Source: Falsiroseomonas sp051860665 (GTDB lineage: Bacteria > Pseudomonadota > Alphaproteobacteria > Acetobacterales > Acetobacteraceae). From it: a stretch of DNA of 64,000 nucleotides. Below the pieces are notes generated by a model, which was not told the DNA's origin, made no database searches, and worked only from the letters and a program-made list of their open reading frames with translations. Each line of letters starts with the position of its first letter. Position 1 is the stretch's first letter. The translations under genes and the position numbers were made by a program. This document shows positions 17,118-26,170 of the stretch, one piece after another. Where the stretch lies: assembly GCF_051860665.1 (NCBI RefSeq), contig NZ_JBHYDM010000010.1:113973-177972 (forward strand), written 5' to 3'.

Positions 17118-19889
17118 ATGGCTGGTGCCGGTCAGGGCAGTGCCGATGCGGCGCGGGTGGCGCGAGAGGATGCGGCCTTGATCGTCCTTCTGCTCGGCGC
17201 CACTCCGGCCGCGCTCGACACCATCCTGGAGGGGCTGACGTGGCCGGAGGATGTGGTGCTGCTGCTGCGGCCGCTGCCCGGGCAGGCCGCCGCCCTGCTT
17301 CGGCCGCGGGCCTGCGGCGCCGCGCCGCAGCTGGCGGAGCAGGGTGCGCCGCTGCTCGGCGGCCGGATCCTGGTGCTGCCGGCGCATGTCGCCTTCCGGA
17401 TCCTGGACGGCCGCCTGGAGGCGGGCGAGGCGCCTGATCCGCAGGGGGCGCCGGATGCGCTGCTGGCCAGCCTTGCCGAGGCGCTGGGCCCGCGCGGCGT
17501 CGCCGTGCAGCTGGCCGGCGCGCTGGCCTCGGCGGAGGGTCTCGCGACGCTGCGGCGCGCCGGCGGCTGGGTGATGGCCGAGGCGGCGCAGAATGGGCCG
17601 CCCGAGGATGCGATCGACCAGCGGGTGCCCCTGCTCGCCATCGGTCCGGCGCTGACCGCCTGGGCCAGGGCCCTGCGCCGTGGCTTTGGGCAGGAGATGC
17701 TGCAGGCCATCCACCAGCCCGTGGCGCTGCTCGATTCCGGGCGCCAGGTGCTGGCCGCCAATACGGCCTTCGAGGCCGCCTTCGGCCGCGCGCCGGAGCG
17801 GCTGGAAGCCGCCCTGCGCGGCGCCCCGCGGCTGGAGGCGCTGCTCGCGGCTTCCGCCAGTTCCACGGCGGGCAGCGCGGAGTCCATCGTGGAAGTGCCG
17901 CAGGGCGATGGCGAAACCCGGCTGCTGCGCGTCTCCGCGTGCCGCGTGCCGGGTGGCGAGAGCGCGGCGCGCACGCTGCTGGCGATCGAGGATCTGACGG
18001 AGCAGACCCGCCTGGCCGGCCGGCTGGAACTGGCCAAGGCGGTGGCGGAGCGGGCGGATCGCGACAAGTCCCGCTTCCTGGCCGCGGCCAGCCACGACCT
18101 GCGCCAGCCGCTGCAGAGCATGAGCATGCTGCATGGCCTGCTGGCCGCGAAGGCGACCGATGCGGGCATGCTGCGGCTGATCGGCCGGCTGGACGAGACC
18201 ATCGATGCCATGTCGGGCATCCTGGATGCGCTGCTCGACATCAACCGCATGGAGGTGGGCCGGGTGCATGCGGATATCGCCCCGGTGCCGCTCGGCGCGC
18301 TCTTCGCCAGCCTGGAGCGGGAATTCGCCGACAGCGCCCGCGCCGCGGGCCTGGCCTGGCGCATGGTGCCGAGCGATGCGGTGGTGCTCAGCGATGCCCG
18401 GCTGCTGCGGCAGGTGCTGCGCAACCTGCTGTCCAATGCCCTGAAATACACGCGCCAGGGCCGCATCCTGCTGGGCTGCCGGCGTGCCGGCGGGCGGCTG
18501 CGGATCGAGGTCTGGGACACCGGCATCGGCATCCCGCAGGGCCAGATGCAGGCGGTGTTCGAGGAATTCCATCAGATCGGCAAGACAGCGCGCGCGCGCA
18601 GCCAGGGGCTCGGCCTGGGGCTGGCCATCGCGCGGCGCCTGGCCAAGCTGCTGGGCCATCCCATCGGCGTGCGGTCGCGGGAGAATGTGGGGTCCTGCTT
18701 CCATCTCGACCTGCCGCTGGCGCATGGCGGCGCGGAGGCGGAGGACCCGGCGCAGGGCGTCCCGGACGCCGCGGCGCATATCCTGGTGATCGAGGACGAT
18801 CCGGCGGTGGGCGATGCGGTCTGCATGCTGCTGCGGCAGGCCGGCTACACGGCTGTGCTGGCGCATGACGGATCGCAGGCCATCGCCCTGGCGGCCGACC
18901 AGGCGCCTGCGCTGATCATCACCGACTACAACCTGCCCGGGCCCTTCAATGGCGTGGAGCTGACGCTGCAGCTGCGCCAGGTGCTGGTCCCGCCGCCCGC
19001 CGCCATCATCCTCACCGGCGATACCTCCGCGCGCACGCGTCAGGAGATCGGCCTGCTCGAGGTGGAGCACGCGCCGAAGCCGATCCGCGCCGATGACCTT
19101 CTGGCGCGGGTGCGGCGCCTGCTGCCGGTGCCGGTGCCCGTGCCGGTGCGCCCGGCCCTGCCCACGCCGGCGCTGCACCCGGCCCGTGCCGCGGCGGCGC
19201 CGGATGCGATGCCTGACCTGCCGGTGCCAGCTTCGGCGGATGCCGGGCCGGCCGCCGCACCGCCCGCGAAGGTGCGGACCGGCGGGCAGGTCTTCATCGT
19301 GGACGACGACGCCATGCTGCGTCGCGATGTCGGCGAATGGCTGGCCAGCAATGGCTGGTCGGTGCAGAGCTTCCCCAGCGCCGAGGCCTTCCTGCAGGCG
19401 GATGAGCCGACCCGGCAGGGCTGCGTGCTGGTGGATGCCGTGATGCCGGGCATGGACGGCCTGGCGCTGCTGGCGGCGCTGCGGCCGCATGCCCAGCGGA
19501 TGCCCGCGATCATGGTGACCGGGCATGGCGATGTGCGCATGGCGGTGCGGGCGATGACGGCGGGTGCGATCGATTTCATCGAGAAGCCGATCGGCCGCGC
19601 CGACCTGCTGCGCAGCATCGCCACCGCCAATGCGCGGATCGCCAATGCGATGAGCGAGGCGACGGCGCGGGCGGAGATGGCGGCGCGGCTGACGCGGCTG
19701 ACGCCGCGGCAGCGCGAGATCCTGGATCGTGTCGTGGCGGGATCGCCGAGCAAGATCATCGCGGCGGAGCTGCTGTTGAACCAGCGCACGGTGGAAAACC
19801 ACCGCGCCGCCATCATGGCCAAGATGGGCGCGCGATCGCTGCCGGAGCTGATCCGCAAGGTGGTCTCCGCCTCCGGCGCCGGCGGCTGA
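17118..19889 (+). CDS. Hybrid sensor kinase fused to a LuxR-type response regulator
   Basis: 923-residue single-chain two-component protein. Residues about 20-185 resemble a CheB methylesterase domain (VLLLGATPAALDTIL, then GGRILVLPAH, then LGPRGVAVQLAGA and RRAGGWVMAEA) but lack its serine nucleophile motif, so this part is probably a non-catalytic sensor. A PAS-like segment (about 193-300) follows. Then come a histidine kinase core with His326 in ASHDLRQPLQ, an ATPase domain with NLLSNALKYT and DTGIGIP, a receiver with Asp603, a Pro/Val/Ala-rich linker, a second receiver with Asp773 and KPIGR, and a LuxR helix-turn-helix (LTPRQREIL to about 915). No transmembrane segment is visible, so a cytosolic input is expected. 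The second receiver plus LuxR unit resembles FixJ. Phosphorelay to DNA binding within one chain is inferred. Confidence 0.9.
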   Translation: MAGAGQGSADAARVAREDAALIVLLLGATPAALDTILEGLTWPEDVVLLLRPLPGQAAALLRPRACGAAPQLAEQGAPLLGGRILVLPAHVAFRILDGRLEAGEAPDPQGAPDALLASLAEALGPRGVAVQLAGALASAEGLATLRRAGGWVMAEAAQNGPPEDAIDQRVPLLAIGPALTAWARALRRGFGQEMLQAIHQPVALLDSGRQVLAANTAFEAAFGRAPERLEAALRGAPRLEALLAASASSTAGSAESIVEVPQGDGETRLLRVSACRVPGGESAARTLLAIEDLTEQTRLAGRLELAKAVAERADRDKSRFLAAASHDLRQPLQSMSMLHGLLAAKATDAGMLRLIGRLDETIDAMSGILDALLDINRMEVGRVHADIAPVPLGALFASLEREFADSARAAGLAWRMVPSDAVVLSDARLLRQVLRNLLSNALKYTRQGRILLGCRRAGGRLRIEVWDTGIGIPQGQMQAVFEEFHQIGKTARARSQGLGLGLAIARRLAKLLGHPIGVRSRENVGSCFHLDLPLAHGGAEAEDPAQGVPDAAAHILVIEDDPAVGDAVCMLLRQAGYTAVLAHDGSQAIALAADQAPALIITDYNLPGPFNGVELTLQLRQVLVPPPAAIILTGDTSARTRQEIGLLEVEHAPKPIRADDLLARVRRLLPVPVPVPVRPALPTPALHPARAAAAPDAMPDLPVPASADAGPAAAPPAKVRTGGQVFIVDDDAMLRRDVGEWLASNGWSVQSFPSAEAFLQADEPTRQGCVLVDAVMPGMDGLALLAALRPHAQRMPAIMVTGHGDVRMAVRAMTAGAIDFIEKPIGRADLLRSIATANARIANAMSEATARAEMAARLTRLTPRQREILDRVVAGSPSKIIAAELLLNQRTVENHRAAIMAKMGARSLPELIRKVVSASGAGG

Positions 19890-19905
19890 GCCGGCGGCGG
19901 CCGGC
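19890..19905. terminator. GC-rich hairpin between convergent genes (possible bidirectional terminator)
   Basis: A 6-base stem GCCGGC/GCCGGC with a 4-base loop fills most of the 18 bases between the kinase stop and the convergent XRE stop. There is no T-tract, so intrinsic termination is uncertain. Confidence 0.3.
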
Positions 19906-19907
19906 AG

Positions 19908-20426
19908 CTAATCGGTGCTGCCGCCCGGGGCCTGCATCGGCTGGCCGCGGGCGACGGCGCGGGCGAAGGCCATCAGCGCCGTCCGGCGGCGCGGGTCGCT
20001 GATGGTGGAGAAGACCTGCACCAGCTCCACCAGCTCATCCGTCGCCCCCTCGGCGAATTCGGCCAGCGGCTCGCTGCGCGGCGCGGCGGTGCCGACGAGC
20101 GCCTCCGGCCGCACGCCGAGCGCATTGGCGATGCCGAGCAGCCGGCTGGTGGCGATCCGCGTCGCGCCCGTCTCATAGCGATGGAATTGCGCGCCGGTGA
20201 CGCCGACGATATCGGCGACCTCCTTCTGCGTGCGGCCCGCGGCGCGGCGCAGTTCCTTGATGCGCCCGCCGACATTCGCATCCGCGAGGGTGGGGGAGCG
20301 GTTGCCGCCGGGCGCCGCCGCGGCGGGCTCGGGGCCCATCGCATCCTCCTGCGCGAAGCCGGGGGTGCGTGCCTCGATGGCGGCTGCCCGGATCGCGGCG
20401 GGAATAGTCTTTGCCATGCCGTGCAT
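19908..20426 (-). CDS. XRE-family transcriptional regulator
   Basis: 172-residue protein with a Cro/CI-type helix-turn-helix in the middle: GRIKELRRAAGRTQKEVADIVGVTGAQFHRYETGATRI spans recognition of the family, followed by LLGIANALGVRPEAL. The N-terminal 45 residues are Ala/Pro-rich. The C-terminal part (DELVELVQVFSTISDPRRRTALMAFARAVA) resembles tails of alphaproteobacterial XRE regulators. I chose the ATG at 20426 because AAGGAC lies 9 bases upstream; an ATG at 20417 is the alternative. It is convergent with the sensor kinase and downstream of the terminator of the 1025-residue protein gene. Its targets are unknown. Confidence 0.82.
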   Translation of the reverse strand: MHGMAKTIPAAIRAAAIEARTPGFAQEDAMGPEPAAAAPGGNRSPTLADANVGGRIKELRRAAGRTQKEVADIVGVTGAQFHRYETGATRIATSRLLGIANALGVRPEALVGTAAPRSEPLAEFAEGATDELVELVQVFSTISDPRRRTALMAFARAVARGQPMQAPGGSTD

Positions 20427-20605
20427 TCTACTGGTCCTTGGACGGGCGGCAACGCGCCGCATCTTCGCAAGCCGGATTGTTTCCCGCCGGCGTGGGGCGG
20501 GGCGCACAGGCTCTCGCCTGCGGGATCGGAGCGAACCGTCGGCTCCGCGCTTGCATCGGATTACAGGCGTTTGCGCCTGCGTGGCAGGACCGGAAAATAC
20601 TCACG

Positions 20606-20654
20606 TAAAGAACAGCGGCAGGCACCGCGGAAAGCGAGTGTGCGCGGTGCCTGC
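20606..20654 (-). terminator. Rho-independent terminator after the 1025-residue protein gene
   Basis: On the minus strand, a perfect 12-base stem (GCAGGCACCGCG with CGCGGTGCCTGC, 20618-20629 with 20643-20654) and 13-base loop begin about 20 bases after the stop, followed by a CTGTTCTTT run. A second smaller hairpin (20564-20579, 6-base stem) lies further downstream. Confidence 0.7.
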
Positions 20655-20674
20655 AATACGTCGCCTGGGTTGTG

Positions 20675-23600
20675 TCAGAACTGCAGGAACACGTCGCCGT
20701 TCATCAGCAATGCGGCGCCATCGTGCAGTGTCTCTCCGTTCATTGAGAGATAGTCGATGTGGAGGTTGCGATCCGTCGCGCCGGTGCCGCCCCAGGCATC
20801 GTTGATGAAACGTACGCCCAGCACGTGATCGCCTGCGTCGAAGTCGCCGCGCAGCGCGTAGATTTCCACCTCTCCGGCGGCATGGGAGGCGCCGACGCTG
20901 CGCGGGCCGCCGAGCTGGACGCCATCGAGGAAGAGCAGGAATTGCGCATCCTCTCCCCACCGATCCTGCGATAGCGCCAGGCGCAGCAGATCGGGCCCGC
21001 TGCCGATCGTCTCCACCACGCCCTGCGCCGGCGTGCCGACGATGTCGAATGTGACGGAGCCGTTGCGGATGAGCGAGGCGGACTGGTCCAGGTCCGTACC
21101 GTTCAGCGAGATCGCCTCGACATGCAGGTTGCGATCCTTGCCCTTCACCCCGCCATAGGCGTCGTTCAGGAAGGTGATCGCAAGCTTGTGCGGCGCATCG
21201 GCGAAGTCGCCGGTCAGGGTGATGACCTCCGACTCTCCCTTGGCGCGTTCCGCGCCGGCCAGGCGGATGCCGCCCTGCTGCACCTCGTCCAGCGTGATCA
21301 CGTAGCGCGCATGGCCCTTCCAGGCATCGCCGGAGATGCGGATGGCCAGAACGTCCTGCGGCGGTTCCGGCGCGCTCACCAGTTCTTCCGCCTTCAGGAC
21401 GAAGGTGGCTTCGCGCGTGGTCTCCAGCATCTCGGACCGGCCGGTTGCGACGCCGTCCACCAGGATGGACTTCACATAGAGGTTGCGGTCCGCATCCGGG
21501 CTGCCGCCATAGGCGTCGTTCAGGAAGGCCACCTTGATGACGTGGTCGCGCCCGGCCGCGACCTCGCCCAGCTCGTAGCGCTGGCCGCCGGCGCTGTGCA
21601 GGGCGGAGACGGCGCCGCGGAACAGCTCCACGCCATCTACCTTGACCACGGCGATGGGATTGCCGCGCCAGCTTTCCGCGCCCAGCACGATGGCGAGCGG
21701 CACCATGGCGGGCGCCGCGGGCGGTTCCACCGGGGGAACCACGATGGGCGGCACGACGATGGGGGGGGTGGCCGGGCTGCCGCCGCCTGGCGCCTCGATG
21801 GCATAGGTCGGGTTGCGGCCGAAATCGTCCGGGGTGGAGAAGGGCGCCTTCTCCGCGATCAGCGCCTCATAGGCCGCCTTGGCGGCGGCGGAGCCGGTGA
21901 CCTCATGGATGCCGGCGAGTGTCGCCAGCGCGAGCTGGGCATAGTCGCCCTCGCTGTGCTTCCAGCTGTTGTCGCCATTGCTCCAGCCGCGTGCCGCGGT
22001 CTGCGCGCCGATCTCCTCCCAGCTCGTATAGATGCGGCCTGTGGTGGCGTCGCCGATCGCGATGAGATAGGCGGCGCCGTCGCGCGTCTCGAAACCCTCA
22101 TCCTCCGCCATGAAGCGGCCGACGAGGAAGTTGGACTGCCACTCCAGGAAGGTCTTCGCATCCGCATTGCCCTGGCGGGCGGCGGCGATGACGGTGGAGG
22201 CGAAGTAGTCCTGCTGCCAGGGCGGCAGCGCGCCGGCGGTGCCATAGGCGCCGGGCACCCAGCCATGCGCCTCGCCCTGCTTCGCGGTCCATTCCGGGAT
22301 CATCGAGACCAGCCAGGCGTAGTTCGCGGCCGAGGCTTCCTGGAAGAAGGCCTTCTCCGCACTGCCATCCGGGCTGACCAGGGCGGCCTCGTCGATCTGC
22401 CGCAGCGACCAGGCGGCGCCGCGCACCTGGTTGCTGTCGACCACGTTGTCGGCATTGCCGCCGCGCACATCGGGCCATTGGCCGAGGATGTTCCAGGCCG
22501 CCTGCGCCTGCAGGTTGTCCAGCATCCAGCGCGCGCCGGTCATCAGATAGGGCACGTAGGACAGGTCCGGCTGGTGCGCCGCGTCGGTGCTCCAGCCCGA
22601 GAGGGAATCGAGCTGTTGCGTCAGGCCCTTCGAGCCGGCATCGCCTGGCCGGCCGTTGCCGCCACGGCCATCGAGCCAGAGGTTCGGATAGGCATCGGTG
22701 TCCAGCCAGCGGCCATTGGCGGCGTCCCAGAAGTGCCAGGGCACGGCGCTGGCGGTCTCCGCCTGGCCCAGCGCATAGGCCGCGGCGCGGGCATCCTGCG
22801 TCATCAGCCAGACGGTGTTCGGCAGGGTGGTGAAGCCGATATCGGCGCGGCCGCCGGTGCCGGGCATATAGGTGGCGACGCCGTTGGTCGCCATCGGCGC
22901 GTCCCAGCCGGGGGCCTGCATGGCCTGGGCATAGCCGGCGAGAAGCTTTGGATCGACCGCGAGGCCGAGGTCGTAATTCGCCACCGCGCCGGTCGCCTGC
23001 AGATGGGCGATGTCATGCTGGATGTTCAGCCAGCCCGCGGCGGGTGATCCGCTGCCCTGGCCGCCATCCCGGGCGTTGCTGGCGAAGCTTTCGTGCCAGT
23101 TCTGGTACTGGCTCTGCGTCACCGTCTCCCGCGCCACGACCTTGCCGTCCATCCGCACGGTGATGTCGGTGCTGGCGCGGCCGCCCTGGGCCTGCATCGC
23201 CTGGTCGTTGTTGAACTGCGCCTCCACCGCGAAGCCGCCGCCGCGGAAGGCGGTGACGTCGAAGACCATGCGCTGGGAGCCGGGCAGGTCGATCTCGACC
23301 CGCGCCTGGCTGGCGAGCGGGCCCTGCTGCCAGAAGCTGGCGCTGCCATCCTTCAGCGCCGCGCGCAGCGCCGCCAGCACCTCGACCGTCTGCTGCGCGC
23401 CGCCATGGATGGCGATGTCGACGGTGAAGGAATGGCCTTTCAGGCCCTGCGCCAGGTCGAGGGCGGCGGGCGGGGGGCCGGACTGGGTGCCGGAGAGGAC
23501 GAGGTGCAGGCTCTCACCCGCAGCGAGCGCCGGGCGCGCGACGGAAAGCACCGCCATCTTCACCGACCCGTCCTCGTAGCGGGTCTTCACATCCATCTGC

Positions 23601-23752
23601 ACGGCCAGGCTGGTGCTGCCCGCCTGGGCTGTGATGGCGGCACCGGCCGGCACTTCGCCGCGCTGGAAGACCTGGCCGAAGGTGGCGATTCCGGCGGCGA
23701 GCCTGCCGGCGCCGGCGTTCTGGAACACAAGGTCGTGGGTTGTATCAGTCAT
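20675..23752 (-). CDS. Large RIFT-barrel/alpha-barrel glycan-active protein with three CBM-like repeats
   Basis: 1025-residue protein of three parts. Residues 1-230 have the TFGQVFQRGEVP and MDVKTRYEDGSVKMAVLS blocks seen in PcRGLX/YetA-like N-terminal RIFT barrels of polysaccharide lyases. Residues 230-655 form a helical, Trp-rich region (GRADIGFTTLP, VPWHFWDA, NQVRGAAWSLRQ, LPPWQQDYFA, SEGDYAQLAL) that would suit an alpha/alpha barrel. After a Pro/Val linker (657-685) come three repeats of about 100 residues, each with a F(L/I)NDA(Y/W)GG...DRNL(Y/H)(V/I) motif near residues 740, 859 and 980, as in calcium-dependent CBM36/60-type modules. There is no Sec or Tat signal; export could be type I, but RTX repeats are absent. 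A 689-residue paralogue of the first two parts lies at 41548-43617. Catalytic activity is inference. Confidence 0.7.
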   Translation of the reverse strand: MTDTTHDLVFQNAGAGRLAAGIATFGQVFQRGEVPAGAAITAQAGSTSLAVQMDVKTRYEDGSVKMAVLSVARPALAAGESLHLVLSGTQSGPPPAALDLAQGLKGHSFTVDIAIHGGAQQTVEVLAALRAALKDGSASFWQQGPLASQARVEIDLPGSQRMVFDVTAFRGGGFAVEAQFNNDQAMQAQGGRASTDITVRMDGKVVARETVTQSQYQNWHESFASNARDGGQGSGSPAAGWLNIQHDIAHLQATGAVANYDLGLAVDPKLLAGYAQAMQAPGWDAPMATNGVATYMPGTGGRADIGFTTLPNTVWLMTQDARAAAYALGQAETASAVPWHFWDAANGRWLDTDAYPNLWLDGRGGNGRPGDAGSKGLTQQLDSLSGWSTDAAHQPDLSYVPYLMTGARWMLDNLQAQAAWNILGQWPDVRGGNADNVVDSNQVRGAAWSLRQIDEAALVSPDGSAEKAFFQEASAANYAWLVSMIPEWTAKQGEAHGWVPGAYGTAGALPPWQQDYFASTVIAAARQGNADAKTFLEWQSNFLVGRFMAEDEGFETRDGAAYLIAIGDATTGRIYTSWEEIGAQTAARGWSNGDNSWKHSEGDYAQLALATLAGIHEVTGSAAAKAAYEALIAEKAPFSTPDDFGRNPTYAIEAPGGGSPATPPIVVPPIVVPPVEPPAAPAMVPLAIVLGAESWRGNPIAVVKVDGVELFRGAVSALHSAGGQRYELGEVAAGRDHVIKVAFLNDAYGGSPDADRNLYVKSILVDGVATGRSEMLETTREATFVLKAEELVSAPEPPQDVLAIRISGDAWKGHARYVITLDEVQQGGIRLAGAERAKGESEVITLTGDFADAPHKLAITFLNDAYGGVKGKDRNLHVEAISLNGTDLDQSASLIRNGSVTFDIVGTPAQGVVETIGSGPDLLRLALSQDRWGEDAQFLLFLDGVQLGGPRSVGASHAAGEVEIYALRGDFDAGDHVLGVRFINDAWGGTGATDRNLHIDYLSMNGETLHDGAALLMNGDVFLQF

Positions 23753-24104
23753 TCAAGGTTCCCCCGGCGCCAAGGCAAGGCGACGCCACTGCGACCGGAG
23801 GTTGCATCATATTTTCGCGAGTGTCGGTTACAAACACGTTAACTTCAACTTTCGTACTTGGAGTGTAAAAGCAGCCACGCCTGCCGCAAAGATCGGTGGC
23901 CGGGGTTTTCGCGTTCAGCCCATGTATCCAGGTCTGTTACGACAGATAAGTCTGCTGTCGGGGCCGAAATGCCACGCGAATTGTCACCGATTTTATTTCA
24001 TCGGTGTCGGGTCGCCGCATTTTGAACGTGTCTTTGGCGATCTCATGGCTATGCCGGCTCGCTTGACGCGCGCCGCGCCTCTGACTTCTCCAAAGGATTC
24101 CGCG
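23753..24104. other. 352-bp divergent intergenic region, AT-richer
   Basis: Separates the minus-strand 1025-residue protein gene from the plus-strand FkbM gene. It contains the minus-strand promoter candidate at 23806-23833 and a ribosome site AAAGGA 7 bases before the FkbM ATG. The sequence 23,930-24,050 shows no gene and no clear plus-strand promoter. Confidence 0.5.
23806..23833 (-). promoter_or_regulatory. Candidate sigma-70-type promoter of the 1025-residue protein gene
   Basis: On the minus strand, TTGTAA (-35) and TATGAT (-10) are separated by 16 bases, about 50 bases before the start codon. The -10 matches five of six consensus bases. It is in the AT-rich part of the intergenic region. 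Confidence 0.45.
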
Positions 24105-24959
24105 ATGCCGGGTACCCACACCACCATCCGCATGCCGATCTGGCGCGACAGCCGCCGGCGCCGGGTGCTGTCCGGCCTGGCGCGCCCCCTGGTCTGGCTG
24201 CTGAACCGCCCCGCCGCCGCAGGACTCGGCCGTGCGCTGTATGACCTCGCGCTGCGCTGCAACGGCATCGGCATCAACTTCCCCGGCCGGCACGGCCTGA
24301 CGGCGGCGGAGGAAGCCTTCCTCGCCCGCAACGCCGCCCGTCTGCAGGGCGGCGTGCTGCTGGATGTCGGCGCCAATGCCGGCCACTACGCCGCGCATCT
24401 GCGCCGCCTGGCGCCCGAGGCCCGCATCCTGGCCTTCGAGCCGCATCCGCGCACCTTCCAGGCGCTCTGCGCCGCGCTGCAGGGCAGCGGGATCGAGACG
24501 TTGCAGCTGGCGCTGAACGCGGATGGCGGCAGCCTGGAGCTGCACGACTTCGCCGCGGGCGACGGATCCACCCAGGCCAGCCTGAGCCGCGAGGCGGTGG
24601 GCTTCTACAGCGCCGCCACCGTCTCCCACCAGGTGGACTGCGCGCGGCTGGACGATGTGCTGGACCAGCAGGGCATCGGCCGCGTCGCGCTGCTGAAGGT
24701 GGATACCGAAGGCTTCGACCTTGCGGTGCTGCAGGGCGCGGCGCGTGCCATCGCGGATCGCCGCATCGACATGATCCAGTTCGAATTCATCCCCGCCAAT
24801 ATCGCCACGCGCGTCACCATGCGCGACATCTACGCGGCGCTGCCGGGCTATGCTATCCACCGCCTCTGCCTGAACGGCGCGCTGCTGCCGCTCGGCGGTT
24901 ACGACGTGAAGTGGTGCGAGATCTATGTCACGCAGAACCTGGTCGCGCTGCCTGCCTGA
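24105..24959 (+). CDS. FkbM-family methyltransferase
   Basis: 284-residue S-adenosylmethionine-dependent methyltransferase. The SAM-binding motif LLDVGANAGHYAAHLRR and the acidic loop ILAFEPHPRTFQAL are followed by the FkbM signature LLKVDTEGFDLAVLQGA. Enzymes of this family in polysaccharide loci O-methylate sugars, which is the likely role here. The ATG at 24105 has AAAGGA 7 bases upstream and gives an Arg-rich, non-secretory N-terminus. It stands alone on the plus strand: its 3' end converges on a minus-strand glycosyltransferase 11 bases away. A second FkbM gene (39595-40560) suggests at least two methylated positions in the glycan (inference). Confidence 0.85.
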   Translation: MPGTHTTIRMPIWRDSRRRRVLSGLARPLVWLLNRPAAAGLGRALYDLALRCNGIGINFPGRHGLTAAEEAFLARNAARLQGGVLLDVGANAGHYAAHLRRLAPEARILAFEPHPRTFQALCAALQGSGIETLQLALNADGGSLELHDFAAGDGSTQASLSREAVGFYSAATVSHQVDCARLDDVLDQQGIGRVALLKVDTEGFDLAVLQGAARAIADRRIDMIQFEFIPANIATRVTMRDIYAALPGYAIHRLCLNGALLPLGGYDVKWCEIYVTQNLVALPA

Positions 24960-24970
24960 GGCAGCGCGGT

Positions 24971-26170
24971 TCAGCCCTCGATCAGCGCGGCATAGGCCTG
25001 GAACATCGCCTCCTCGCTGAAATCCAGCACGGCGCGGGACCGGTTGGCGGCCCCGATGGAGCGCCGCCGCTCCGGCTCCTCCAGCAGCGTCGCCAGGGCA
25101 ATGGCGAAATCCGCATCGTCCTTCGGCGTCACGAAGGGCAGGTTCGGCGTGGCCAGCATGGCGGAGACATCGCCCACGTCGGTGGCCGCCACCGCCAGGC
25201 CCGTGCCCATCGCCTCCAGCACCGAGAAGGGCATCTGCTCGGTGTCGGAGGACAGCGCGAAGACGTCGAAGGACCGGTAGGCGGCGGCGGGGTCCGGCAC
25301 ATGGCCGGCGAAGGTGACCTGCCCGCCGATGCCGAGTTCCGCCGCCAGGGCCTGCAGCCGCGCGCGGTCCGGCCCATCGCCGAGGATCGCCAGGCGGAAA
25401 GGGGTGCGCCGGCGCGCCAGCAGCGCGCAGGCCCGCAGCAGGCGGTCCAGCGCCTTCTCCGGCCGCAACGCCGCCACGGTGCCGATCAGCGGGATCCCGG
25501 CCGGGCCGGGGGCCGGGCTGGCCACCGGGCCATCCGGGCGGAATCGGTTCAGGTCCAGCCCGTTCGGCACATAGCGCAGCCGGTCCTGCGGCAGCCGCCA
25601 TTCCTCCTGCGCCAGGCGCAGCAGCGTGACGGAGGGCAGCACCACGGTGCTGCGCCGCAGCGCCCAGCGCCGTGCCAGCACGCGCCGGCGGAACTGCTGC
25701 GTGGCTTCCTCCGGCCCGAAGCCGTCCTCGATATGCAGGTGGCGCAGCCCGGGGACGGCGTGCTGGGCGATGGCCCAGTCCATGCTGCCCCAATTGCCGG
25801 TCACCAGCACATCCGGGCGCAGCCGGTGCAGCAGGGACTGGATCTGCCAGATGCGCCCCGCCGTGCCGCGCGCGCGCGGCGGATCCAGCAGGGTGAAGGG
25901 CACCTGCGCGCCGATCCGTGCGGCGCAGGCGCCATCGCCGTCCAACGGCACGACCACATGCCGCCAGCGCGCGCGGAAGCGATTGGCCAGCGCCGCATAG
26001 CGCACCTGCGCGCCACCCACCGCGAAGCTCGGGAAGACATGCATCACCAGCCGGGTTTGCGCAGGGCTGCCGGCCTTCCGGGTGCCCCGCATCCGGCCCT
26101 TCCCCGCCTCCGGCCGGGCATCGCTTAGCCGTGCCAAAAGCGCGGCGGCGGGCATCAGCGGCGCACTCAT
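24971..26170 (-). CDS. GT4-family glycosyltransferase
   Basis: 399-residue GT-B glycosyltransferase. The N-terminal acceptor domain contains FPSFAVGGAQVRYAALANRF, the usual GGAQ/GG(V/A) loop. The C-terminal donor domain has VAALRPEKALDRLLRA, LAILGDGPDRARLQ and the sugar-nucleotide block SSDTEQMPFSVLEAMGTGLAVAATDVGDV. The start is the ATG at 26170, which overlaps the stop of the upstream glycosyltransferase (ATGA), making this the third gene of an operon that begins with a CelD-like acyltransferase. Cytoplasmic sugar transfer to a lipid-linked exopolysaccharide unit is expected. Donor and linkage cannot be read from sequence. Confidence 0.88.
   Translation of the reverse strand: MSAPLMPAAALLARLSDARPEAGKGRMRGTRKAGSPAQTRLVMHVFPSFAVGGAQVRYAALANRFRARWRHVVVPLDGDGACAARIGAQVPFTLLDPPRARGTAGRIWQIQSLLHRLRPDVLVTGNWGSMDWAIAQHAVPGLRHLHIEDGFGPEEATQQFRRRVLARRWALRRSTVVLPSVTLLRLAQEEWRLPQDRLRYVPNGLDLNRFRPDGPVASPAPGPAGIPLIGTVAALRPEKALDRLLRACALLARRRTPFRLAILGDGPDRARLQALAAELGIGGQVTFAGHVPDPAAAYRSFDVFALSSDTEQMPFSVLEAMGTGLAVAATDVGDVSAMLATPNLPFVTPKDDADFAIALATLLEEPERRRSIGAANRSRAVLDFSEEAMFQAYAALIEG

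Noticed and set aside
17058..19802. 914-codon minus-strand frame opposite the sensor kinase
   Set aside because: Antisense shadow of the kinase gene, with no motif of its own.
21122..23047. 641-codon plus-strand frame opposite the 1025-residue protein gene
   Set aside because: Antisense shadow; the minus-strand frame has a promoter, terminator and an independent paralogue that confirm it.
23770..23792. Sigma-54-like TGGCGTCGCCTTGCC on the minus strand upstream of the 1025-residue protein gene
   Set aside because: GG and GC are separated by 9 instead of 10 bases, which abolishes RpoN recognition; a sigma-70-type promoter lies just upstream.
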